Below, piece by piece: positions 11,468 to 24,303 of a stretch of DNA of 64,000 bases. How positions within the stretch are numbered: position 1 is the first letter of the stretch; every line of letters starts with the position of its first letter. The translations under genes were made by a program, and so were the position numbers. This DNA is from Monilinia fructicola (taxonomy: Eukaryota > Ascomycota > Leotiomycetes > Helotiales > Sclerotiniaceae). Where the stretch lies: NCBI GenBank assembly GCA_008692225.1, contig VICG01000004.1:3019001-3083000 (forward strand), written 5' to 3'. The notes under the pieces were generated by a model. The model saw only the letters and a program-made list of their open reading frames with translations. It was not told the origin of the DNA and did no database searches.

Positions 11468-12312
11468 ATGCATCTCTTTATCTTCTCTGGATATGAAATG
11501 TCGAAGATGATGGACCCAGGATCTTATTATGGTTGTTCCCAGCCAGGCTTCTACTTCTCCGTTGAGGGCGAAGAAGTTGATGGGAGTCTTCCGACGGCAA
11601 GTGAAGCAATACCTGGTATTAGCAATGCATCAGGTGTCTTGCAACAAGATACAATGTGAGTAGCTCCCACTTATTTCTCGAGGAATGTTTCCTCTGGATT
11701 ATCTTTTCTGAGAATACCCAAATTTGCCGCAACTTGTCTTCCCAAAATGCTATCTCTTCACTTTCATAGGAACTATATATTGAAGAGCTTAAATGATGCT
11801 TACATACAGAGAACAGGTCTGACGATGGTCCAGAAGCTACTTTCAATGAATCTGTCAGGGACACCCCGGCTACTACATCAGCTGAAGACTCTAATCGAAA
11901 CGCAAGTCTGGCGGACAAGAACAACGGCACCTATGTCCTTGATGATGTTCTCAACCCAGAATCCGAGAGATGCGAGTTAGCTTGGCATAAAATAGAGGAT
12001 GCAGCCGAGCGATCCGAATTGATCTTACTAAAAATAGAGGAAATGATAGTTAGATATATAGATCAAGCAATTCTTCTCATCTCTTTTCTTGATTACTCGT
12101 CTTAGTGATAACAGCGCCCGTGAGCGAGAGGTCGTAAATTCAGACAAAAGGCACTAGTAGCCAGTGCTAAAGCTATTGAGAGACGCAAGGTCGAGATTGG
12201 CATTCAATTGGCGGCTCGTGAGCGCGCGATCAGCTATCACGAGAGAGATCTCGGTCCTATGCCAAAGATGCCACTTTACTTGCAATATGCCCGAATTCGA
12301 TTATATCCATGA
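11468..12312 (+). CDS. Small hypothetical gene, model incomplete and frameshifted
   Basis: No family is recognised. The first exon, from ATG 11468, reads MHLFIFSGYEMSKMM and an acidic Gly/Ser stretch ending LQQDT. A good intron (11656-11816, GTGAGT...ACAG) joins to a frame of ~75 codons rich in Asp/Glu/Asn with a helical tail (CELAWHKIEDAAERSE). A second intron is likely near 12045-12105, but its borders are unclear. The last part (DNSAREREVVNSDK, then ALVASAKAIERRKVEIG) needs one extra A at the A4 run 12146-12149 to read through to the stop at 12310-12312. The upstream in-frame block RSLLDQYDSHLEK suggests the true start may lie further 5'. It could be a decaying gene. Confidence 0.4.
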
Positions 12313-12981
12313 TCAGAAATCTACTCAAAAGAAGCTAAGAAATCCTAGCAATTGATAATTGATCAATTCCTCCATGTATTATCATGTTCTCCGTCACCGA
12401 GTGAGTAGTAGTTGCAAGACTGTGGAAGCAATGGTTATTAATAGAGGGCTATAATATGTTTTCATACTTCCCTGATGCCAAGTAACAAATCGACCAGTTT
12501 AAAGACCCTTTACTATACTGGGAAAGTACGCAAAACAAATCCAAGCATCTGTAAAATCCAACAAGTAGACGAGAAAACAGGTGACTGCATCTCAGATTGG
12601 AAACATCTCCTTCTATAAGACATGAAACACTTGTGACTAACCACCAGCTGTCAAAAGATTAGTTGATTGCCCATCAACTAACCTCGGTTACCCACATCTG
12701 TCATAGTCTCTAGTAAACAATCACATCAGGAGAGGCCCCAGCGAGCCCGACGCTGTACGCGATTCTAGCGCCGAACGCTCAGCCGGCCGAATCAGTGTCT
12801 TTGACCATTTGCCATCAATACACCTGCTCTACACGCCGAGCGAAGATGGGAGACTCATCCATGGCGAATCCGCGAAAAAGGTAGGAAGGGATATCTCCTC
12901 CACGGATTCTAAAAGCTCAAGAAGTAGCCATCTAATTCCGCAAAAATTTGGACTTTCATGCACATATATACGACGAGACAT

Positions 12982-13074
<93 letters not shown>

Positions 13075-13403
13075 AACTGTCTCCACAAACAAACATCGAC
13101 AGCAAAAACAATCAACTCAATAAATAAATGAATAAAATCAACCTATCTAAGACATGCATTTCATCCCTCCAAATTTATCAAACCACGTCAGACCAGACTA
13201 GGCCAAATCATCATTCCCAAACTATACTAATATACTAATCTTTATAAAAAAGAGATCCTTGATCAAACGAGCCCGCATTCAATTCATGATTAACTCCCAA
13301 ACACGCCTTTTACTAACCAGTGCATCTCCCTTCTCGCCCTATCCTTCATCACTCCCTACTAAACTCAAACATCTCAATCCCGTTCCTCTTCGTACCTTCC
13401 TTC
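12313..13403. other. Intergenic with long CA repeat, 3' flank of UBR1
   Basis: No gene is seen apart from simple-sequence frames caused by the CA repeat at 12983-13073. Confidence 0.6.
12983..13073. repeat. (CA)n microsatellite, about 45 units
   Basis: An uninterrupted 91-base CA dinucleotide tract about 330 bases beyond the UBR1 stop codon. The open frames across it (His-Thr or Cys-Val repeats) are artefacts. Confidence 0.98.
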
Positions 13404-16400
13404 TCAAATAGTCTCCCATCCTCCATTATTGATATCCATCTCCAACTTCCTACTAATAACACTGGGGATTCCATGACCTAACCAAACTGTCCGTAATAAG
13501 GCATCATACCTCTTCTGATTCAAGAAAAGTTGACGGCTATGTCTTAAGCCGGGGTCGACTTCTCCATATTTATCGATATAAGGAGCAACCATCCAGGAAC
13601 CGCTTGTGCGGTAGAGGTAGAAGATGCAGCATTTGCGGATATTGAGGAAGAGGGCTGTGTTTTTTTGACACCTGGTTGATAGTGTTAGCAAAGGTCATTT
13701 GTTGAGAGGTCAATGGGGGAGATGAAATAATAACGGGAATAAAGAAAGGGTAAGTATACTTAAGCATATGTTGTTGACCGCCACCGATTTTATCCCTCGG
13801 TCCACCGCCAGGTTTCTCTGGACCATCTCTCGAACAACAGATACTCTGACCACAGAAGATCTCGCCACAGAAAAGACATAGCATCGGATCTTGGATATCT
13901 CTCTTGCTGGTAGGACAGCGTCTCTTCATGGTTTCCTCCATAAGAGTATCATAATTCTTAGGGAGACCGATGAGTTCGAAGATGGTAGGATGGCTGAGAC
14001 ACAGGCCGTTATTGAAACCGTTAAGATCACTCTTGATAGTCAATGCGCTTGGATCACCATGATTGATGGTCATGATGAACTTCTTGATGAAATTCGTTTG
14101 GTCAATGCGCGTTCCCAACGGGCCACGAGTTATCAACTCATCATTGTTCCAGTTTTCTGCAACGTCTGAAGCGGTCGAGATGATGTGATTGTTGAAATTG
14201 TTTGCATGTTGAATCCAGCTAGAAACTAAAGATGGAATTGTTCCTTCCCTATCAAAGTAGGAGAACATCTCACTAAAAGTCGGCAACAGAAGTGCTTCGG
14301 TTAGGCGATCGAGCTCATCCACATCAGAGTTAGACGAAGCGTGATTTTGGAAAGCGATACCATAGCGAACATTCAAGAGAATCATAACCTTTCTGAGATA
14401 TACCAGTGCATAATTCTGGACGAGTGAGCGACATTCGTGTAGGGTTTCAAAAACATGCAGACTCGTAGGTTTCGAAGATGAAACAGTCTCATTATCAGAT
14501 AGTCGAACGTGAAGACAAAAGTCTCCAAAATGGTCGAAGCCCTCTTGTCGATAAAGTTCGATCATTTCGAGCCATTTTGATTTATTAATGTGCCGTCCTA
14601 ATTGAAGAACAGCCTTTGTCATCTCCGCCAAATAGCACAGGCGAACTAGATGGATAATATTAATATCATCAACGGGTGCGAGACACAGAGAGGCCCCAGC
14701 CAAGAAGATAAATGTATCTTGAAAAAGTAAGGGATCGGTAACTAAAAAGGGGTCGGTGAGCGTGGAATAAGTGGATTTCTGGAATAGTCGGTGATATTGG
14801 TATTCATAGTCCGTACTAAATTCTCTAGCGACTCTGTTATCTCCAGCAAGTTTTAGTCCTCCAACAGTTACGTAAGACAACGCAGTTTCGGACAATATCC
14901 TAAGGTGGGTAAGAGCTTGCTGCGGAAGACTTTCCAAGAAAGTTTGTCCGGGTAATGTTGCAACACCACGCTGCTGAATCTCAACTGCAGAGATAGAGAA
15001 TCCTAGAGCCTTGGCTAATATATCACTAGAACAAAAGTCTCTCTCTTCAGATTGGGAGAGCTTATCTTTATGATTTGTGGCCAGACCATTTTTGGTCATA
15101 GTGTCTCGAAGCCTTCGATAAATGTCGGTCAATTCTCGCACAGATGAAGTTGCAGCAGAATTCCTATCACCTGAAAGGGGCAGAGAATTTTCCGCCCAGA
15201 TAGCATTGGCTATATCTGGTGGAAGAGCAGCTCGTATGTTACTTGGCGTGAATGGTGACCAATGAGTGGGTGATGGAGGATCCCAAGCATCCATCAATAG
15301 TTCAGGCATCTTGGACACCAAAGGACTAGCCATTGTGTCATCATTGTGCTTCTTGAAAAGTTGCATAGTCCGGCGGCTTGAAGGAAAGTCAGCCTTGTGA
15401 TCATAGTTGCGAGCGCTACCAAGTTGATTAATCTTCTCGGCTCTTGGCTTTTGAGAAGCACCGGCAAACTTTTCGATCCAATCATCGAAAGTATCGGCGG
15501 GGTTGAGAGGGCCAAGATGGATCTCTTCTTTCGGTGACCAAATTATCGGCAAGAATGAGTTCCCTAGAGCTTTACATAGTGGACAGACGAATTCATTCAA
15601 CTCGAGCTTCTCGGGATGATGTCGAGCAATTTGGTGTTGATGGCGTCTATTTGAAGCTTCATAGTATACTTCGAAACACTTGTAATGCATGATGTGTCCA
15701 CATCCTACAGATACCGGACCGGGCCGCGTAAATTCCGAAGGAAATCCCTTGCCAATGAAGGAACGTTCCGTGACAATATCCACACCACTAGAAGTGACCT
15801 TGTGAACTTGTTCTTTATTTTCACCAGAAACTCCAAATGGTCGAATATCCTCTGCAGACTGATCTAGATTTGAAGGAACATTTGCAACCTCGCGAACAAA
15901 GTCTGGATCCGACATATCCGTCTGGCGCAGGACTGAACTTGTGGTCATTAGTGCAAATGTTCCATAAAGTCGACCATCTTTAGTTTCTTCTTGGCAAAGA
16001 ATACAAGTCCCCGATGGGTATTGATAATAACTCTTCGAACTCTCGCCCTCAGATTCCATGTCTGAATCACTAATATCATCCTCGCCCCAATCAATATCTC
16101 CTTGGTTATCAAGAAAGTTCTTTTGCTGCTGTTGAAATTGTGCCATGACTTTCTTTTGTCTCTCGAGTGCAGCTTGCTTCTTCTTTTCTTTATCTTCTAA
16201 AGCATTGTTATTTGCAGGCGAAGCTGTGGATATTCTGTCCACTGAGACTCCCAATCGTGAAAAGGCAGTCTCAAAGTTCCTTGGGCGCTTTTGTTTCATT
16301 CTCTTGAGTACCAGATCAATCTTCGGGTGGCATGTCTTAAACTCCTCTTTTCGTGACAACATTTCCAAAATAGCGATGATGGTTTTCGATGCTGGAGAGC

Positions 16401-19400
16401 TTGGAGAGAAATTGCTTCGTGCATTGCTGGTTAGTGCGATGTAAACAAATGATTCGAGGGATTCTTCAGACATCTCATCTTCGTCTGTCCTATCCTCCGA
16501 GATGGCAACAAGCACTAAATGGAGAACCACATGTAAAAATGCTTCAACTCGTGTTACAGGTACAGCTGGGGTGAGCTTATCCGCCATCAACGGATAAAGA
16601 AGAGCGTAATAGATTATTTGAGCAAATATGCCTGTTCGTGTGAAAGCAGCAAGATCCGAGAATGCCCCCGACTCTATACGTCGCAATTTAGGCTCGAAGA
16701 CAATTTCAGCAGGTGATCTTCCTGTTTTCTTTGCAACCCATGCTTTGTAAGTATTTTCAGACTCTTCTCTTTGGTTCTTGCTATAATGGGCGATGTAAGG
16801 ATCAATATCTTCCAAGTACTGCCCCTTAAGCTCGAAAGTACCAACGTCAGATAGACCCTCCGGAGGCTTGAAATTTGTCATCTCATCAAGGATATCTTGA
16901 CACTCCTCCTGGTCTTGAAACTTATCAGGTAGTTTGTTGCAGATTTCTGTAAATGACAACGGCTTAAAACAAAGAACGTGTGTGATATCTCGTCGCATGG
17001 CCATTATATGAGATCCAGGATCATCATCATTTGAAACCAATGATGTTCGGTCGCTAATCAAGACAATAAGAAGATGGATCAAATCCTCGGCAATATCAAG
17101 AATTTGTCCATCATCGACACCATCTGACTTAGCTTCATACAGTCCCTTCATCCATTGTTCAAGACCAAATCGATCGATAATGGATACCAGCACGCGAGCA
17201 GGTGGGCATACAACCATAGCAGTTTGGAGAAGGAAGATATCCCGGTGATGAGACACGTCGCGCAGGGTAACTCCACGATATGTGCCCTGTTGATGACGAA
17301 GACTCATGCCATTTCGAACCCACATGTTAGCTTTCATTTGAGCCAACCATGCACATACTCGCAAAGGGTAATCGAAAGCTGCCATCAAGTGATCTTCTGG
17401 GGTGTATTCCTGACTTGGCATAGTCCGCTGTCCCATAGACTTAGGTTTCGCCAGTAGTTCTTGAGTAGTGAAGCTGAGTAGCTGAATGAGTTGTTCCCTG
17501 GGCATGCTTTTTCCGCACTCAATCAGCCACGATAGAGTATAGTGAAGAGCATGGTGAAAACTAATAGGTTGCGACTCTACCACAAACTTGACGACCGAAT
17601 GCTGAACAACGCTATTGGACTGCTCCGTAGTATCGAACTCGTAATCGCCGACTTTCTTGAATTTGACCTCATCTTTAATTTCTGCTTGGGTGAAACGCTT
17701 TCTCTCGGTACCCAAAGAGCTGAGAATAACAGCCTTCGCAGCAGTTCGAATCGCCCTGCAAATAGGCTCAGTAGACTCGCCAGGAGTCCACTTGAAAGAC
17801 TCTGAGAATTGCCTGCACAACCGATTGATTTCCCGGGTGATCAAAGAGGCACTAATCCATGCATCCGTTTCATATTCCACATGCTCGCCAACCGCCCTGA
17901 CGTTAGGACAAATGCCTTGATGGAGTTTTACCAAGTCCAAAAACTGCAGCATGTATCTCTCATCCGTGCGAAGCTTTTCCTGTACGTGTTCGGAACCGAA
18001 CAAATACCTAAGATCCATAAAGAAATGATACATTCGTCGATTGGTTACAGATCCAGAGTCAAAAGCCAATGTGGCATTTGGGAAAATTTCATAAGGGTGC
18101 CCGACCTGTCGTGTAGTAAGGAACGTATACAGAATTGCCATGAGATTTGTCAGAAAATTTCCCCTCTCAACAATTTCTGCTGTGATTGATGGGGTAGTCA
18201 GCATCTGCAAAGAAATGTTGATAATTGAGTGGTCTGGTTCCCTGTCGGCGATGAGGTAAAGTTGCGCGAGAGTTGTATAAAGACCTGCAAAGCGCAGACC
18301 AAGCACACGTTTGAACTCGGGTATAGATACCACGGTCGAGATATAGAGTTCACGAAGGTCAACTCGGACTTTCTTCCACATTCTCAAGTCAAAAAGGATG
18401 AGCCAGTCCAATCGTAATTTATGCCACAGATCCTCATGCAATGGAACCGACTCCCTATCTGTATAACCCGGTGGACTCTCAAGCCAATACCTGGCTGGCT
18501 TTCCTATTTCTTTCTTCATGGGATTCTTTGGAGTTTTTGGAATGTCCATCTTAGCTTTTGCATAGAGACTATCTGATATCAGAGGCTGCATCTCAGCAGT
18601 ATCAGAATCTGACGGTGTAAGATCACGATCTCTGGTAATTCTTTGAGGGGCAGGGGGCGGTGGCGGTGGAGGTGGATACCCTGCCATAGTGGCTTCTTGC
18701 ACCTCTAATGCCTCATCATCCGCTCCAACCATATCAACATCTCCATCGTTATCGGTTTCGGGTTCTGGTTGAGGAGCAGCTACTAACTCTTGTAATCTTG
18801 CCGCCGGCTGAATACGTAGCTCTATGGGGTCAAATTGAACAAGTTCTACTTCCTCATCACTAGAACCATCCTCATCCTCATCATCATCCATGTGAACCAT
18901 AAGTCTGTCGCCTCCATCAAGTTCATCATCATCGCCATTGTCGGTGTCGTCGGAATCCGACTCAGTAGCAGCAACAGCAGCCATTACTGCCATAGCTTGA
19001 GTCTGGCGGTCTCTGATAATACGCCTGATAACCCGATTTTCAGCATCTGCCCACAGAGATTCCTCTCTTTCATGATCATCAATTCCATTCAAGCCTATAT
19101 CGGCATTGCTAGCCTCACTTCCCTGACTCCACGGCTTGAGCATCTCTTCACAAACGACCTGGCGCAAGATGTTATGATCCGGACCGACACTGCAACCAGA
19201 AATATCACTGAGCCATTCAATGATCGTTCCACACATCTGTTCCCTGAAAGTGTCCCGAGCAGAACGAATAGTTACCGTGACTTTAATCTGCTCAACAACT
19301 CGTGAGACCCGCAATAACTTGTCAATATCGGTACTGTATTTGATGACACTTCGACCAATATCATCAGTCTCATGTGCTCGCTGCATGCCCTCTGCGTTCG

Positions 19401-20193
19401 TCACCTTGCAAGCTCTTGCCACCTGATCTCGAACCTCATTGACAGTATGCTTTTCGTCGTTCCAGAGAAGAAGTGCATATTCGCATGGATCCTCAATGAT
19501 ATCTCCATTATAGTACGAAGAGGTTAGCCGCGAGCTCCTCTCATCCAGCTGTATAGACTCCTTCGATTTAGGCAATCGCAACTGTTCCGGTGAACATGAT
19601 ATAACATCACAGATATAGTCAAACGCCCTTCCAATAGTCATTCGTATACTTTCCACCAAATCCTCTGGTAGAACGGCTGATTTACCCTTCTCTTCACTTC
19701 CCGAGCCGGATTCATGTGCTGTATGTATCGAGCAATGTACTGGCAAGCGCCACGCCTCTGGATCTCCACAATCGCAACATCCACTATTACCTAGTGACAC
19801 ACTGACATATACCATATGTCCAGTATGATCCGAGGAGTCGTAACATCTACTGCAGAGCACGCATGTATCATCGGAGCTGCAGGTTTTGCATCGATATGTA
19901 GCCTCTCCGTTCTTGAATATATGTCCGCACACCTTCCCTCTGGCTGCCTCTGTGAATTCATCGCCATCAGATCCTCCTTGCGCTTTCCTCAGCTTCCATG
20001 GCTCAGTCGATGATGGTCTTGAATTCTCTGGGAAGAAGAGGTTTAAGTGTTCTGTTTGTCCGCCGGCGAGAGACCAGAAGAGACTCTGGAGTAGATCGCG
20101 CTCAGCCTGCTCTGTATATCGATTCTTGTGGACGCGGGGCAATGTTTTCAGGAATTCGCATAGCTGCCTCGAGGGCATAGATTCTTCTGCCAT
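13404..20193 (-). CDS. UBR1: E3 ubiquitin-protein ligase UBR1 (N-recognin)
   Basis: RING-type E3 of the N-degron pathway: it recognises destabilising N-terminal residues and ubiquitinates the substrate with Ubc2/Rad6. Exon 1 (20193-13760) and exon 2 (13671-13404), separated by an 88-base intron with a GTATAC donor, give 2233 aa, in the family range. Visible parts: UBR zinc box at residues ~88-160 (CGHIF..., CKTC, CVLCSRC, CCDCGD), ClpS-like type-2 pocket at ~240-330 (LLLWNDEKHTVNEV), Asp/Glu-rich acidic stretch at ~410-500, poly-Pro at ~515, RING-H2 from ~1395 (CILCQEE) to ~1545 (CGHIMHYKCF, FVCPLC), and the C-terminal autoinhibitory domain from ~2090 (MLCLFCGEIFC). Splicing restores the true end NIRKCCIFYLY...; reading through the intron gives a spurious tail. 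The frame is intact over 6.7 kb, including an A7 run. Confidence 0.97.
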
Positions 20194-21184
20194 ACCTTAT
20201 TGGAACTGGGTAGAGGAAGAGGTCCCGGTCTCCTGCATAAATTGATAGGTTCTTACTCGAGTACTATATGGTGGCTATATGACGGTTGAGGTACTGGGTA
20301 TGGTATGTTGGTTCATCGATAAAGAATCGTTATCGGTATCGCAGTTGCCGCAAGGGGGTGGTGGGTGAGCCGAAGTGATGTAGTGTACCTAGTAAACAAA
20401 ACCCAAACTTTATTGGTCCACGGGTTTGCTTGGTATCAAATCAATTTATATGCAAAAGTCAACAAGATCTTGGATTCGGTTGGAGGATATAAATAAAACT
20501 CCTGGACACCTCCGAAGGACAGAATGATGTGCGGGTTTTGATTATCTGTGGAGGATGTGTTGTGGCGGGGGAGAGTTCCGTTTCATGAGCTAGAACACCG
20601 AACAACCACAAAGGCCAAGCGACAAGTAGCACAAGAGGTATTTATGAATGTCTACTAGGTACAAGCAGTCGGGTACAAGTAGTTGGAGTCTGACGGAGTA
20701 GATGATGATACACAACCGGATGATGACTTCTTGGATTCGATGAGAGGATATTCTTGATATTTTTGTATGTTCTTCAATATCAAGATTAGACATAACTTTC
20801 GAATAGAAACTCAAGGCTTGAATGCATCACGTCTAACACCTTCAATATTCGGATTTGGGTTTTTGATAGGTTAATGAGTAGATGCTCATAAGTATAGGAA
20901 GCTCGAAAATCAACCCCTTACCATTCTCATCCATCGGATAGGTCTACTCAGGGTCTACTCTGGCAGTATTCACATATCCTGAACTTTTAATGCCCACAAG
21001 CTCTCTCTATGAAGGAAATCACCAGCAGGAATGTCATCGTAGTACTATCTTGTGTAATGATGCTTTTATGCCTGTATGGTGCTACAATCTCGATTGTCTT
21101 TTATACACTCCCAATGAAAGCTGCCCCGCCCAATACTGACGCCTCGATTCTTTCTGCCGACATCCTCCTATCTTCATCAAGCCT
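20194..21184. other. Intergenic, UBR1 promoter region
   Basis: About 1 kb with no convincing gene. It contains the UBR1 promoter on its left and the 3' flank of QCR9 on its right. Confidence 0.55.
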
Positions 21185-21654
21185 CTATTCGTCGTCCGCA
21201 GCCTCAACATATCTCGATCGGATGTCCTTCCATTGGCGCTGTCCATATTCATCAGCACGAGTCCTCCCTCTTATCTTCCAAGTAGACAAACTTACGCCCT
21301 TGTTTATAGAATCCCAAACTCTGTCTGTGATTGAGTCATATGCTCTGTCATAGATTAGTTGAGCGTCCTTTCCTGATACTCCGGATGTGCGAGTGAACAT
21401 ACATCTCAAATCCGAAAGCAGCTCCGAAAACTGCACCGAGGAACACGTAGTTCTTTCGGAAAAGGAAGCTAAATCACGACAGCTATTAGCCCTTCTCTTC
21501 CCTCAAGTCTGTTGATCCCTCATCTTCTTGGTGAGGTGGGCGCATCGAGGGAGGAAACTGACTTGTAAAGCGGACGGCTTGCGGAAGACTGCGATTGTGT
21601 ATGTTAGCAAAGTCCTACAAGTCTCAAGAATTACTCATCCCGTGAACTTACCAT
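21185..21654 (-). CDS. QCR9: Cytochrome b-c1 complex subunit 9 (QCR9)
   Basis: Small single-pass subunit of mitochondrial complex III in the inner membrane. The gene is hidden by four introns. Exons: 21654-21652 (the ATG only), 21588-21563, 21468-21403, 21344-21296 and 21238-21185. Introns of 63, 94, 58 and 57 bases all have GT...AG ends. The exons sum to 198 nt and give a 65-aa protein, matching the family length. Family features: PLYNFLFRKN at the N-terminus, a hydrophobic segment with GAVFGAAFGFE, then DSITDRVWDSINKG and the conserved QWKDI motif with an acidic C-terminus (EAADDE). Yeast Qcr9 shows the same order. Intron phases are consistent at every junction. It is divergent from PYM across ~400 bases. 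Confidence 0.9.
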
Positions 21655-22060
21655 GGCGAATGGATCAGGTAAGTTCGCAGATCAGTAGAAACGGCGTATC
21701 GAGTGAAGTGGTTCCTTGAATTGAAGTTGTAGAGCACAATCAGACGAATTTTGGCTTTCCGGCAAAACAACGCAAAATCCCGATGGTCATATCGACTGAC
21801 ATTTGATTGGTCAACGAATTTGGTGTGGTGACAGCCTCACGAAATTCTGATTCAAATGGAAGTTACCCAAGTTTTAGCTGTGACATAAATCCTGAATCAA
21901 TTATCGAAACTTTGCAATTTCGATATTTCAACATTTTGATAGCATCTACCAACCACTGCAACCCATCCAAGACTATATCTCTATCTCCTGGTTGCTCATT
22001 CCATTGACTGGATATATATTTTGGGGCATTCATAAAGGGCTACGTGCCTCAATTTACAAG
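21655..22060. promoter_or_regulatory. Shared divergent promoter region of QCR9 and PYM
   Basis: 406 bases separate the start codons of two divergent genes, so both promoters and leaders must lie here. No named factor site is obvious. Confidence 0.6.
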
Positions 22061-22714
22061 ATGCCCTCAGTGCCCACCCCATCCAAAGCTGGCATCGTCG
22101 AAACTCAAACGGGCGATCGTCACATTCCATCATCTACCCGCGCCGATGGTACCAAACGAAAAGAAATCAAGATCCGTCCAGGATACAAACCACCCGAGGA
22201 TGTTGAAGTATATAAAAACCGAACCGCAGAGACGTGGAAGAATCGTGGTAGTCGGGGTCCCCCTGGTGCAGAGAGCTTGAAGGACGATAGTAGCTCAGCA
22301 GGAACGGCGGCAAGCAACAAGAATGCGAAGAGAAGAGAAGCAAGAAAAAAGGCCGCCGAGAATTCCAAGGAAGGAAAGGGTGAATTGAAAGGAAGCCAGT
22401 CCGACAATTGGAGAGATGGGAAGAAGGAGATTGAGATTGAAAAGAAGGAAGAAGTTGATCCAGAGGCCGAGAGGGAAAAGAAGGCAAGGAATTTGAAGAA
22501 GAAGCTAAAGCAGGCCAAGGATTTGAAGGAGAAGAGTCAGCAGGATGGAGCGAAGTTACTGCCGGAACAGTTTGCAAAAGTGATCAAGATCAATGAGTTG
22601 ATTAGGGAATTGGATCAACTTGGATTCGACGCTGAGGGAGAGCCAAAGGCCAAGGACGGTGCAAAAGATACGACTACGGAAGTGACGATACCTGTAGAGG
22701 ATAAAAAGCAGTGA
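22061..22714 (+). CDS. PYM1: PYM (partner of Y14 and Mago, WIBG) homologue
   Basis: Exon-junction-complex disassembly factor: in animals and plants the N-terminal domain binds the Mago-Y14 dimer and removes the complex from spliced mRNA, linked to ribosomes. The N-terminal signature is clear (RHIPSSTRADGTKRKEI followed by RPGYKPPEDVEVYKNR, residues ~20-60). The middle is a highly charged, Lys/Glu-rich coiled-coil-like region. The C-terminus (KVIKINELIRELDQLGFD) matches the family's terminal helix. 217 aa in a single exon. The frame is open 69 bases further upstream, but ATG 22061 gives the usual start MPSVPTPSKAGI. Confidence 0.92.
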   Translation: MPSVPTPSKAGIVETQTGDRHIPSSTRADGTKRKEIKIRPGYKPPEDVEVYKNRTAETWKNRGSRGPPGAESLKDDSSSAGTAASNKNAKRREARKKAAENSKEGKGELKGSQSDNWRDGKKEIEIEKKEEVDPEAEREKKARNLKKKLKQAKDLKEKSQQDGAKLLPEQFAKVIKINELIRELDQLGFDAEGEPKAKDGAKDTTTEVTIPVEDKKQ

Positions 22715-22910
22715 TCTCGATATTTCGATCTCACCTCTCAAAAGTATCGACTAATGAACGGCGTTATTCATGGACTGGGGATCGGGTAATGGTGGCATTT
22801 TTGGCGCAAAAATTGTATCAATGGGATCTTGTACGACACGAACAGGTAGATCTTATGTTCACGACATAAAATTTTGTGCATGTAGACATCTTGGGATTAT
22901 CTTATACACT
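22715..22910. other. Convergent gap between PYM and nucleoside hydrolase
   Basis: 196 bases shared as 3' flanks of two convergent genes; nothing else is seen. Confidence 0.6.
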
Positions 22911-24303
22911 CTATACAATTCCGTTCGCCTTATTCACTGCATCAGCTCTAGACAGACAGTCCTCTATCACTTCCCAGAATCTCTTAATATCTAAGCCTCG
23001 CGGAATCTTGACCCCCTCTTCTCCCTCGGGAAGCAATTTGACTATAGTTCTACCGGTCTCGGATCCCTTTTGTGCATCATCGTGGCTACCTTCAGTGACG
23101 ACTTTTACCTGGAATCTTTCCCTCTTACTATGATCTTTGAAATCATAGAATGGAATCTCCGCACCCGAAATACCATCCAGAATGACAGCCACGGCCAACG
23201 GATCATGCAACGGCGGCCCATCGCTTATGCCGAACACCCTGTCATAAGTAGCCGCAAAGAATGTTAGTAACTCCACCAGCATCGTCCTCAGCGTGGTCTT
23301 AGTCTTCCCTTCTTTTTCCGTTCCTCAGCGTATCCTGCACATCCTTCGTAGCCAACACTTGATGTGTGACATCCAAAGGAATCAGCACAGCCTTTGTCTT
23401 TAAAACGTCATGTTCCAGAACAAAAGCCGCGGCTTCTGGATCAACCAATATATTAAACTCGGCCCATATACTCCAGTTGCCAATCCTTTCTTTATCGTCC
23501 ACTCTTCCTAACACAGCATCCGTGAACCCATTTCCAACAGCCCCACCCATAATACTCACCCCCTTAATGTGCTCGGCCAACCCCTCATACTTCTGGAAAC
23601 ACTGTGCAATATTCGTCAAGGCCCCCGTGGCAACTATCCAAGCCGAGCCCTTTGGCGTAGCAAACAACGCCTTAGCCATAGCATCTATAGCCGGCTCATC
23701 AACAGGTCCTTTCGCCGGTGTCGGTAAAAGCTCTGTTCCCTCCAAACCGGATTCTCCATGGATATCGGGAGCATGGACAGCTGAACGTACAAGCCCAGTT
23801 CCAGAGCCACGATAAACCGGGATGTGAGTTGCGGACATGGAGGTCAGGAGAGAGGTGGCATTGTAGGTTGTGTGGTTTATGGAGGAGTTTCCATGGACGG
23901 TGGAGATCCCGAGAAGGTTTAGGATGGGATGATAGACGGAAAGGAGAATGGCGAAGGCATCCTATTGTCTGGTTTAGCTGTCTCCCTTGAATTTCAAATA
24001 AAATTCGAACAACTCGATGTGCCAAAAGAGTAACCTCACGTGACTACATGTCTTTACACTTCTTGCAAATTGCCATTTCGAGTGGCTTAAGTTAAGCCTC
24101 AAATGAAAGACTTGAGAGACGATACATAGTTCATAATATCAAACTGCATAACGTCGACAGACATGGAGATATACAACTTACATCATGACCTGTCCCAAAG
24201 TGTAAGCAGGTGGCTCCGATGTCGCCGGTTACATGATTCACATACCTGGATCACAATCCAACCAAACATTAACTCCCTGTTGCTCAGATCCCATACTGCC
24301 CAT
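22911..24303 (-). CDS. Inosine/uridine-preferring nucleoside N-ribohydrolase, one frameshift
   Basis: Hydrolyses ribonucleosides to base plus ribose in nucleoside salvage (IunH/URH1 family). Start ATG 24303-24301. Exon 1 (24303-24246) ends in DCDPG, exon 2 is only 8 bases (24189-24182), and exon 3 begins at 23961 with DAFAILLS. Together they rebuild the calcium-binding DPGHDDA motif. Other family blocks: STVHGNSS, VDEPAIDAM, IVATGALTNIA, IMGGAVG, AEFNILVDPEAA, and near the end the conserved DPLAVAV with its His/Asp pair. A T5 run at 23313-23317 appears one base long; removing one base joins DTLRNGK to EGKTKTTLR and gives a 371-aa protein of normal size. Without correction the protein stops before the C-terminal active-site block. 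Confidence 0.9.

Noticed and set aside
12809..13123. Long His-Thr and Cys-Val repeat open frames on both strands
   Set aside because: Pure translation of the CA microsatellite; no flanking coding sequence.
13570..13759. Intron-encoded tail on UBR1
   Set aside because: The 88-base intron 13672-13759 restores the conserved UBR1 C-terminus in the other frame; the tail is read-through.
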